In this document: in pieces, positions 1 to 5,042 of the stretch
Numbering within the stretch: the stretch's first letter is position 1
Layout of the letters: each line of letters begins with the position of its first letter
Assembly: GCA_029975625.1 (NCBI GenBank)
Contig: JARKOR010000016.1
Span: forward strand, 1-5,042
Direction: 5' to 3'
DNA length: 5,042 bases
Origin: Nanosynbacter sp.
GTDB lineage: Bacteria > Patescibacteriota > Saccharimonadia > Saccharimonadales > Saccharimonadaceae
Made by a program: the position numbers and the translations under genes
Notes under the pieces: generated by a model
The model's database searches: none
Seen by the model: the letters and a program-made list of their open reading frames with translations, nothing else
What the model was told of the DNA's origin: nothing

Positions 1-894
1 AATTTGCGTTGCGACATAATAAATGGTATTCGTGCTATATACGCCATATGAGATAACATTTGACACAAGCGGACGGGATATCGTGCCAGTTTCAACCACG
101 AGACGCCGCACATCGCCGTTATCTTGTAGGATATAAACCTCACCGTCTTTTGCGGGACGAATATCCTTTATTGCCAGATTTGTCAGGGTAGATATATTGA
201 TGACTTTTTCAGAATTTTCACGGTCAATCCAAAGCCATTCGCTCCCGCTCACCGCGCCGGCATAGCTGTGCTTAAGGAGAACATGTCGGCTCGATACATC
301 CCATCGTACTACTGAAAATTCATGCGACACCTCTTGGCCTTCTTCAAAACCAGTCAGGTTTGCCGTATCAAGCGGATATGTAGTAACTTTAGGCGATTTG
401 CTATCGCGTACATCTATAAGAACCTCCTCGAAACCCGTCTCGGTCGAACGCATACCGAATATATACCGACTATCCGGGGAGTTTTTCGCATCCTTCAATG
501 CTCCTAGGTTATCCGTATTTGTAATCTGTTTTTCAGTCGGAACGAGACGGACATAGCTTAGCCAAGTCACTGTGCCAGCCTCGATCTTTAGAGTCTTCTG
601 CCAATCATGGTAGCCCTCTAAACTCATAGAGAACTGTCGTTCGCCTGGCAAAACCATATTCTTCGTCTTGGTCAGTTCATATTTTTTCCCGTCAACCTGC
701 ACTCGCGCCCCTCGAGGAAACGAGTCATATTGAATCAAACCTGTCCGTTCTACGCTGCGCGTCAAAAAATTGAACTGGTACCCCAATATCCGGTAGGTTA
801 ATAGTACCAGTAGCGTCAACATCGTAACGGTCATGAGCGCGTATACAAAAATTCTCCGCGCCAGTTCTTTTTTCCGAGATTGTCGTTCGTGCAT
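1..894 (-). CDS. Membrane-anchored PEGA-domain protein with propeller-like repeats (C-terminus beyond window)
   Basis: The minus-strand frame is open from an ATG at 894-892 to the left edge, giving 298 codons with no stop, so the C-terminus is missing. The start is basic (HERQSRKKELARR), followed by a hydrophobic helix at about residues 15-38, which predicts an N-in signal anchor with the rest outside the cell. Residues about 52-119 fit a PEGA domain: a strand ending SFPRGARVQVDGK, then LPGERQFSMSLEGYHDW, then a strand ending VRLVP. PEGA domains are small extracellular beta folds often found in surface proteins. Residues about 138-298 hold repeats such as SPDSRYIFG, VVRWDVSSRHVLLK and IRPAKDGEVYIL, which look like WD40/TolB-type propeller blades. 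An in-frame ATG at 903-901 is less likely because it lies upstream of the predicted transcription start. No cysteine is present. It is divergent from the gene at 1057. Function is unknown; a surface binding or envelope role is inferred. Confidence 0.85.
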   Translation of the reverse strand, partial: MHERQSRKKELARRIFVYALMTVTMLTLLVLLTYRILGYQFNFLTRSVERTGLIQYDSFPRGARVQVDGKKYELTKTKNMVLPGERQFSMSLEGYHDWQKTLKIEAGTVTWLSYVRLVPTEKQITNTDNLGALKDAKNSPDSRYIFGMRSTETGFEEVLIDVRDSKSPKVTTYPLDTANLTGFEEGQEVSHEFSVVRWDVSSRHVLLKHSYAGAVSGSEWLWIDRENSEKVINISTLTNLAIKDIRPAKDGEVYILQDNGDVRRLVVETGTISRPLVSNVISYGVYSTNTIYYVATQI

Positions 895-904
895 ATATAA
901 CATT

Positions 905-913
905 ATTGTAACA
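905..913 (-). promoter_or_regulatory. Extended -10 promoter for the PEGA-domain gene
   Basis: Read on the minus strand, TG-T-TACAAT (913-905) is a good extended -10 element. Ten bases separate it from the ATG at 894, so transcription would start near 898 and leave a leader of only about 4 nt. No convincing -35 is seen at the right distance, which is common for extended -10 promoters. No Shine-Dalgarno sequence lies between the box and the start codon. The element is seen in the sequence; its activity is inferred. Confidence 0.5.
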
Positions 914-973
914 TCGACAAGCAAAATAGAGAAACGATAGTTTAAACTCACAAGAGATTCGTAAACGAAGTGC

Positions 974-1003
974 TTGTCAAACCACCAACACTTATTGTAT
1001 ATT
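974..1003 (+). promoter_or_regulatory. Promoter for the DUF4367-like membrane protein gene
   Basis: TTGTCA (974-979) and TATATT (998-1003) are separated by 18 bases, a plausible sigma-70-type pair. Transcription would start near 1010, leaving a leader of about 47 nt before the GTG at 1057. A second -10-like hexamer, TATAAG (1009-1014), has no matching -35. The leader ends in a purine-rich stretch with a ribosome binding site, unlike the promoters of the neighbouring genes. Confidence 0.45.
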
Positions 1004-1022
1004 TGTAGTATAAGCACAATAA
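992..1022. repeat. Inverted repeat around the divergent promoter -10 region (possible operator)
   Basis: TTATTGT (992-998) and ACAATAA (1016-1022) are perfect 7-base inverted arms, 17 bases apart and centred at about 1007. They enclose both candidate -10 boxes of the rightward promoter. This could be a regulator binding site, but the arms are AT-rich and short, so chance occurrence is quite possible. Confidence 0.25.
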
Positions 1023-1044
1023 CGCGGAGGGGTTCGCGGATACG

Positions 1045-1050
1045 AAGGGG
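1045..1050 (+). promoter_or_regulatory. Ribosome binding site for the GTG start at 1057
   Basis: AAGGGG ends 6 bases before the GTG at 1057. A stronger GGAGG match at 1026-1030 is too far upstream (26 bases) to serve this start. The frame is open back to a TAG at 1006-1008 but offers no ATG, GTG or TTG before 1057, so GTG 1057 is the first possible start. Confidence 0.5.
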
Positions 1051-1056
1051 AATCGG

Positions 1057-2121
1057 GTGAAAACAACAGAGTACGTTACAATTAATAATCGGGCTTACGA
1101 CCCCATCACAGGTCTACCAGTTGACGGCGTCGCGCCAATCACGCATGAGGAGGCAATATTTCCAACGGAAGAAGAGGTCGCCGTGAAGAGCCGCGGCATT
1201 GCCGTGCCAAGCGTACATATATCCACACAGAGGTCCATGACATTAAACCGTAGATATGTTAAGCACCCTGATGCGACAGCCTCGCCGAACGCCCCAACCC
1301 TGCACGTACGCAACTACTCGCCGATAACAGCTCAACAACTCAATACCAAAAGAGTCGCCCCCGTTACAAAGTTCAAGACCACAGTCAAGGCCGCCGAACC
1401 AACAAACTCGACGATTCGCCCCGCCCAGACGCACCCTGTAGTTCAACGTGCCGCAAACACCCCGCGCGACCTTTCTTCGCCCCAGCAACGACGACGGGTG
1501 AACGTACAAAAAAGAGACATCCAGGCAAAATTAGCGCAACCGCAACATAACACGGCAGTGCCAAAACCAGCTCACATCCTGAAGAACGAGGCCATTGCTG
1601 AGGCTATGAGCCGAGAAGTCGCATCGCAGAAGAAGCCGCGGCTTAAGAAACAGCGGCGAACTAATCCCTTTGCTCGCTTTATCTCTATTACCGTGCCAAG
1701 TCTCGCCGTTATTCTCCTTGCGGGCTACTTTACCTATCTCAGCATGCCAAACCTATCCATCAAAATGGCGGCGGTTCAGTCCGGCGTTGACGCGAAATAT
1801 CCCGGATACCGACCAGATGGATACGCTCTGAGCGGACCTATTTCGTTCCGTGATGGCGAAGTTAGCATGCGCTTTGCTTACGCCGCCGACAGTGGACATG
1901 ATTTTACGATTACTCAGCAGCGAAGCAACTGGAATTCAGCAACGCTCAAACAAATGTTCAGTGATACCCCAGAGAATGTCACCACAACAACTATTGACGG
2001 TCTAACCATTTACTCCCAGGACGGAAAAGCCGCCTGGGTAAATAGCGGTATACTTTATACGATAGACGGTCAAGCAAACCTTTCGAATAGCCAAATTCAG
2101 CGTATGGCTACAAGCATGTAG
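1057..2121 (+). CDS. Single-pass membrane protein: basic disordered cytoplasmic region plus DUF4367-like outer domain
   Basis: 354 residues from a GTG start to TAG. Residues 1-40 are slightly acidic, including an EEAIFPTEEE stretch. Residues about 41-200 are rich in Pro, Thr, Gln, Ala, Lys and Arg, have little hydrophobic content and are strongly basic (30 Lys/Arg against 7 Asp/Glu by my count), so they are probably disordered. Within this are a short basic motif QRSMTLNRRYVKHP (58-71), a predicted helix ILKNEAIAEAMSREVA (174-189) and the cluster QKKPRLKKQRR (191-201). A transmembrane helix follows at about 206-229. By the positive-inside rule the long N-terminal part is cytoplasmic and the ~120-residue C-terminal domain is outside. 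That domain (YPGYRPDGYALSG, then FTITQQRSNWN, TTIDGLTIY, AAWVNSGILYTIDG) matches my recollection of DUF4367, found in some anti-sigma-like and envelope proteins. No cysteine. No specific role can be assigned; linking a cytoplasmic partner to an envelope sensor or binding domain is inference. Confidence 0.85.
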   Translation: MKTTEYVTINNRAYDPITGLPVDGVAPITHEEAIFPTEEEVAVKSRGIAVPSVHISTQRSMTLNRRYVKHPDATASPNAPTLHVRNYSPITAQQLNTKRVAPVTKFKTTVKAAEPTNSTIRPAQTHPVVQRAANTPRDLSSPQQRRRVNVQKRDIQAKLAQPQHNTAVPKPAHILKNEAIAEAMSREVASQKKPRLKKQRRTNPFARFISITVPSLAVILLAGYFTYLSMPNLSIKMAAVQSGVDAKYPGYRPDGYALSGPISFRDGEVSMRFAYAADSGHDFTITQQRSNWNSATLKQMFSDTPENVTTTTIDGLTIYSQDGKAAWVNSGILYTIDGQANLSNSQIQRMATSM

Positions 2122-2148
2122 CCCCATATATCTACATTATAGCAGACT

Positions 2149-2177
2149 TTTACAGCTTTGTCAATATGTAGTACAAT
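2149..2177 (+). promoter_or_regulatory. gltX promoter
   Basis: TTTACA (2149-2154) and TACAAT (2172-2177) are 17 bases apart, the best -35/-10 pair in the window. Transcription would start near 2184, so the leader before the ATG at 2188 is about 4 nt. The element occupies most of the gap after the preceding gene, and its position argues against the in-frame TTG at 2158, which lies inside the promoter spacer. Confidence 0.65.
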
Positions 2178-2187
2178 AGGTACTGTT

Positions 2188-3618
2188 ATGACTTCAGTTC
2201 GCACTCGTTTTGCGCCCAGTCCAACGGGCTTCCTTCACGTCGGTGGTATCCGCACGGCACTATTTGCTTTTTTGGTAGCCAAGCAAGCTAAAGGAACGTT
2301 TGTTTTGAGGTTTGAGGATACCGATAAAAAGCGCGAGGTGCCCGGAAGCGCCGAGCATCTCATCTCGAGCTTAAAAGCAATTGGGATTGAATACGACGAA
2401 GGACCCGATGTCGGAGGTCCCTTTGGTCCGTACATTCAGAGCCAACGCCTCGACCATTACCAGGCATGGGCAGAGAGACTTATTGAACAGGGAAGGGCAT
2501 ACGCCGACCCATATACGTCCGAGGAGATGCAATCTTTTCGAGACGAAGCGGCTGCCCAGAAACGTGCATTTCGATATCGCGACTACCGCCCAGAGCGCCC
2601 GCCAGTGTGGGATGGAACGCAGCCGCTACGCTTCCGTTCCGACCCAAAAAGCTATACGTATCATGACGAAGTTATGGGCGATATTACAACAAGCCCAGAG
2701 GTCGTTGATGATTTTATCCTCATCAAAAGCGATGGCTACCCAACCTATAATTTCGCCCACATCGTTGATGACGCGGAAATGCACATTAGCCACGTCATTC
2801 GCGGCCAAGAATTTATTTCGAGCATGCCAAACTATCTTGCGCTCTATGAAGCGCTAGGGCTGGAAAGACCAATTTTCGCCCATCTTCCTCATATCATGAA
2901 TGAACAGGGCAATAAAAAACTTGGTAAACGCGACGGGGCTAAAGATGTTCTTGATTACATCCGCGACGGCTATTTGCCCGAAGCGATGATGAGTTTTATC
3001 GCGACTATGGGCTGGAATGACGGTACCGAGCAAGAGATTTTCACGAAACAAGAGTTAATTAATTCGTTCAGTCTTAACCGAGTCCAAAAATCCGGTGCTC
3101 GATTTGATGAAAAACGGCTTCTTTGGATGAACGGACAGTTCATTCGCGAGTTAAATCTCGACGAGTTAGCGGGACGCATAGAATACTTCTGGCCGGAATC
3201 AGCCAAAAAACATTCTGAAAACTACAAGAAAGAGGTCCTCAAACTCGCCCAAGACCGCCTGAAGACATTTAAAGATTTACCCGCGCTCACCAGTTATTTC
3301 TTCGAGGAGCCAATACCAGACCTAAGCCTTATTACCGAGAACAAACAGCTTAGGAAATTGACGCCCGCTGAAATAGTGGACATACTACAAACAAGCCGAG
3401 ACGCCCTTATGCAAAGCGACTGGACCGCAGAGGCTATTCAGGAAACACTCAATCAACTTCTTGAGCAAACTGGCCAGAAACCCGGCACTCTCTTCAGTCT
3501 CGTGCGCATTGCCACGACATGGGCGCCATTTAGTCCGCAACTCAACGACACGCTTCGTCTACTCGGGCAAGAGACCACTCTCGCACGACTTCAGCACGCT
3601 ATTGAAATACAAATCTAG
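2188..3618 (+). CDS. gltX: Glutamyl-tRNA synthetase (GluRS, class Ic)
   Basis: Attaches glutamate to tRNA(Glu) using ATP, in the cytoplasm. 476 residues, normal for bacterial GluRS. The Rossmann-fold catalytic domain opens with RTRFAPSPTGFLHVGGIRTA (5-24), where HVGG (17-20) is the HIGH-class motif. RFEDTD (41-46) follows, then the connective region, FILIKSDGYPTYNFAHIVDD (176-195), HVIRGQEF (202-209), and KLGKR (244-248) as the KMSKS-class loop. The helical anticodon-binding part runs from about 300 to the end, with FSLNRVQKSGARFDEKRL at 294-311 just after the catalytic core. The connective region, at about 104-135, has no cysteines, so the zinc site of E. coli-type GluRS is absent; the whole protein has no cysteine. 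The start is ATG 2188 because it leads directly into the conserved N-terminus and the promoter lies just upstream. Whether it also charges tRNA(Gln) cannot be read here. Identity is near certain. Confidence 0.98.
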   Translation: MTSVRTRFAPSPTGFLHVGGIRTALFAFLVAKQAKGTFVLRFEDTDKKREVPGSAEHLISSLKAIGIEYDEGPDVGGPFGPYIQSQRLDHYQAWAERLIEQGRAYADPYTSEEMQSFRDEAAAQKRAFRYRDYRPERPPVWDGTQPLRFRSDPKSYTYHDEVMGDITTSPEVVDDFILIKSDGYPTYNFAHIVDDAEMHISHVIRGQEFISSMPNYLALYEALGLERPIFAHLPHIMNEQGNKKLGKRDGAKDVLDYIRDGYLPEAMMSFIATMGWNDGTEQEIFTKQELINSFSLNRVQKSGARFDEKRLLWMNGQFIRELNLDELAGRIEYFWPESAKKHSENYKKEVLKLAQDRLKTFKDLPALTSYFFEEPIPDLSLITENKQLRKLTPAEIVDILQTSRDALMQSDWTAEAIQETLNQLLEQTGQKPGTLFSLVRIATTWAPFSPQLNDTLRLLGQETTLARLQHAIEIQI

Positions 3619-3620
3619 GG

Positions 3621-3648
3621 TTATCATGCTTATGTTTTGTGTTATACT
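3621..3648 (+). promoter_or_regulatory. Promoter for the DUF3048 gene, probably giving a leaderless mRNA
   Basis: TG-T-TATACT (3640-3648) is an extended -10 with a possible -35, TTATCA (3621-3626), 16 bases upstream of the hexamer. Only six bases separate the -10 box from the ATG at 3655, so the predicted transcription start falls on the start codon itself. There is no room for a Shine-Dalgarno sequence. The promoter fills the 36-base gap after gltX, and no terminator is seen before it, so read-through from gltX is also possible. Confidence 0.55.
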
Positions 3649-3654
3649 ATCTGT

Positions 3655-4740
3655 ATGGACACAACACCTCCGGACATCGCCAAATCACGAGGCCAGAAGT
3701 TTGTCGCGTGGCTGAAGAAGCACTGGATTGCTCTGGCTATTATTGTCAGCGCGCTCATTGCAACCGCTGTCTTTTTATATCTCATTCAGCAAAAATACTC
3801 CACGCAACAAACCGTAGACGTTGCCACCTCTGCTCAGCCTAAAAAACCAGAACGTTATTTTTCGCTTCTTACCGGCAAAGAGCTTGGTGATGCCGAGTCA
3901 AAGAAACTACCCGTTACTGCCGTTATGATTGAAAACTCTCCCGAGGCGCGCCCTCAGTCTGGCCTAAAAAAAGCCGGCGTTGTTTATGAGGCGGTTGCCG
4001 AAGGTGGAATTACGAGGTTTCTTGCTCTTTACCAACACAACAAACCGGAACTTATCGGACCTGTTCGCAGTCTCAGGCTGTATTATCTTGAATGGGCTAG
4101 TGCCTATCAGGCCTCGGTAGCCCACGTTGGCGGTAGCTATAATGCCCTCGAGTCGGTACGGAGCGATTCTCAGCGCGACTTAGATCAATTCTTCAACCCC
4201 GATACCTATTGGCGTTCTTCCGACCGCTACGCCCCGCACAACGTCTACACCAGCGGCGCCAAGCTTGATGAACTTAACCAGGCAAAGGGCTATAACGAAT
4301 CAGTTTTCACTAGTTTTAAGCGCGCCGACGGCAAACCGTCCGAAGAACCAAACGCCTCCACTATCTATGTGAATTTTAGCAGCGCCCTCTTCAATACGGG
4401 ATATGCGTATCATAAAGAATCAAACACCTATCTCCGTTCTCTTGGCGGCGAGGCACATAACGACAGAGAAGAAGGACAACTTGCGCCCGACGTTCTTGTT
4501 GTTATGAAGGTAGAGACTCAGTCGCGCGGCGGTACCGACGGCTATCAAGACCTTGTAACAACCGGTAGCGGACAAGCCTACGTGTTCCAAAATGGAACTG
4601 TTAGCGAAGTAACGTGGCGAAAAGATAGCGCAAACGAGCCCCTACAGCTCCTAGACGGAGAGGGAACTCCCGTTACCCTAAACCGAGGACAAACATGGAT
4701 AGCAGCTATTACCAGCACGGGGAGTGTTTCGTGGCAATAA
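3655..4740 (+). CDS. Membrane-anchored DUF3048 (YerB-like) protein
   Basis: 361 residues from ATG to TAA. A short basic cytoplasmic end (KSRGQKFVAWLKKHW, 10-24) precedes a transmembrane helix at about 25-44; the rest should be outside the cell. The N-terminal DUF3048 domain covers about 68-220 with typical blocks: LPVTAVMIENSPEARPQSGL (85-104), VVYEAVAEGGITRFLALY (109-126) and IGPVRSLRLYYLEWA (134-148). The second domain covers about 235-361 and includes YVNFSS, VSEVTWRKDS (316-325) and GTPVTLNRGQTWIA (337-350). The Bacillus subtilis relative YerB is a putative lipoprotein of unknown function; here there is no lipobox cysteine, so anchoring is by the helix. The in-frame TTG at 3637 is rejected because it overlaps the -10 box. 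Family assignment is strong; the biochemical role is unknown, with an envelope or cell-wall role inferred. Its end overlaps the next gene by 10 bases. Confidence 0.93.
   Translation: MDTTPPDIAKSRGQKFVAWLKKHWIALAIIVSALIATAVFLYLIQQKYSTQQTVDVATSAQPKKPERYFSLLTGKELGDAESKKLPVTAVMIENSPEARPQSGLKKAGVVYEAVAEGGITRFLALYQHNKPELIGPVRSLRLYYLEWASAYQASVAHVGGSYNALESVRSDSQRDLDQFFNPDTYWRSSDRYAPHNVYTSGAKLDELNQAKGYNESVFTSFKRADGKPSEEPNASTIYVNFSSALFNTGYAYHKESNTYLRSLGGEAHNDREEGQLAPDVLVVMKVETQSRGGTDGYQDLVTTGSGQAYVFQNGTVSEVTWRKDSANEPLQLLDGEGTPVTLNRGQTWIAAITSTGSVSWQ
4721..4724 (+). promoter_or_regulatory. Ribosome binding site for the GTG start at 4731
   Basis: GGAG (within GGGGAG, 4719-4724) lies 6 bases before the GTG at 4731, inside the end of the DUF3048 gene. 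This favours GTG 4731 as the start and suggests translational coupling. The competing in-frame ATG at 4695 also has a GAGGA (4685-4689) 5 bases upstream, so the choice is not fully settled. Confidence 0.5.
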
Positions 4741-5042
4741 AACGCAGCCACAGCAGCAGTATTAACAGCTTCCGGCAGTATCATCGCGCCAAGGTCGCCT
4801 CATTTATCATCGTTTCTCAGGTTGCCACGACTATCGGCATAGGCGGTGTTTTACTTTTAACCGGGATAACAGACTACCTGAGTCCTTATTTCTGGCTAAT
4901 AATCGTCCTTCTCTTTTGTTTTGGTATTTCGACGCTTATCGTCCTGCTTCCAATTGTGACTGCGCCAATCGATGACGTCCTGGCGGCACTTGCCCACAAA
5001 ATAGGCGAGCCGACAAAACTTGTACCCCCTAACCCAAACGCC
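4731..5042 (+). CDS. Two-helix membrane protein, N-terminal part (possible sensor protein; C-terminus beyond window)
   Basis: The frame is open from GTG 4731 to the right edge, giving 104 codons. A basic, serine-rich cytoplasmic end (AIKRSHSSSINSFRQYHRAK) is followed by transmembrane helices at about 23-45 and 53-74, joined by a loop of only about 7 residues. After the second helix comes an amphipathic stretch TAPIDDVLAALAHKIGEPTK (77-96), then a proline/asparagine-rich segment. The layout of two close helices followed by a proline-led linker helix resembles the start of a membrane signalling protein such as a histidine kinase without a large external sensor domain, but no catalytic domain is visible, so this is a low-confidence guess. 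It overlaps the DUF3048 gene by 10 bases in another frame and has no promoter of its own, so the two are probably one operon. An ATG start at 4695 would add 12 residues. It has the only cysteine (residue 63, in helix 2) seen among the five proteins. Confidence 0.75.
   Translation, partial: MAIKRSHSSSINSFRQYHRAKVASFIIVSQVATTIGIGGVLLLTGITDYLSPYFWLIIVLLFCFGISTLIVLLPIVTAPIDDVLAALAHKIGEPTKLVPPNPNA

Noticed and set aside
322..507. 61-codon plus-strand open frame
   Set aside because: It lies wholly antisense to the PEGA-domain gene, has no ribosome binding site or recognisable domain, and the opposite frame has clear domain structure.
1025..1038. Short GC-rich hairpin (GCGGA / TTCGC) in the leader of the gene at 1057
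   Set aside because: The stem is 5 bp including a G-T pair with a GGGG loop; this is too weak to call a riboswitch or attenuator.
1095..1509. Two minus-strand open frames opposite the DUF4367-like gene
   Set aside because: They are antisense to the basic proline-rich region, contain no recognisable domain and are expected by chance in a region with few stops on the opposite strand.
2116..2137. Possible hairpin ATGTAG / CTACAT at the end of the DUF4367-like gene, as a terminator
   Set aside because: The stem is 6 bp, AT-rich, has a 10-base loop and no T-run directly after it, so it does not make a convincing intrinsic terminator.
2158..2187. Upstream TTG start for gltX, adding 10 residues
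   Set aside because: The extension overlaps the spacer and -10 box of the predicted promoter and adds residues outside the conserved GluRS N-terminus.
2381..2857. 158-codon plus-strand open frame inside gltX
   Set aside because: It overlaps the conserved gltX catalytic region in another frame and resembles no known protein; it is a by-product of gltX codon use.
3461..3715. 84-codon plus-strand frame across the gltX end and the DUF3048 start
   Set aside because: It overlaps two well-supported genes and the promoter between them, and has no domain.
4578..4784. 68-codon minus-strand frame over the DUF3048 / two-helix gene junction
   Set aside because: It is antisense to two supported genes and has no recognisable features.

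Overview
The window most resembles a Candidate Phyla Radiation bacterium, probably Candidatus Saccharibacteria (TM7). This is inference, because no rRNA or other phylogenetic marker is present. It rests on tight gene packing, single-pass membrane proteins with PEGA, DUF4367-like and DUF3048 domains, a GluRS with no zinc-ligand cysteines, and promoters whose -10 box lies 6-10 nt from the start codon. No in-frame TGA is read through, so UGA-recoding lineages such as Gracilibacteria/Absconditabacteria have no support here. Base composition looks balanced, near half GC by eye.

Layout: (1) 1-894, minus strand: most of a gene for a membrane-anchored PEGA-domain protein with propeller-like repeats, cut at the left edge. 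(2) 895-1056: divergent intergenic region with a promoter for each direction and a small inverted repeat. (3) 1057-2121, plus: a 354-aa protein with a long basic, probably disordered cytoplasmic segment, one transmembrane helix and a DUF4367-like outer domain. (4) 2188-3618, plus: gltX, glutamyl-tRNA synthetase, 476 aa. (5) 3655-4740, plus: a membrane-anchored DUF3048 (YerB-like) protein. (6) 4731-5042, plus: the N-terminus of a two-helix membrane protein, overlapping gene 5 and cut at the right edge, possibly a sensor or signalling protein.

The window is mainly an envelope-protein neighbourhood around one housekeeping gene. gltX supplies Glu-tRNA, and perhaps also misacylated Glu-tRNA(Gln) if this lineage uses GatCAB. 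The four flanking proteins are each predicted to be anchored in the membrane; the PEGA, DUF4367-like and DUF3048 proteins put their main domains outside the cell. Genes 5 and 6 are probably co-transcribed and translationally coupled. Genes 1, 4 and 5 each appear to have their own promoter with almost no 5' leader, whereas genes 3 and 6 have Shine-Dalgarno-like sequences before GTG starts.

I found no mobile element, CRISPR array, RNA gene or clear intrinsic terminator. Nothing here is clearly a new defence or metabolic system. The points most worth following are the leaderless promoter pattern, the near absence of cysteine in all five proteins, and the uncharacterised membrane proteins.
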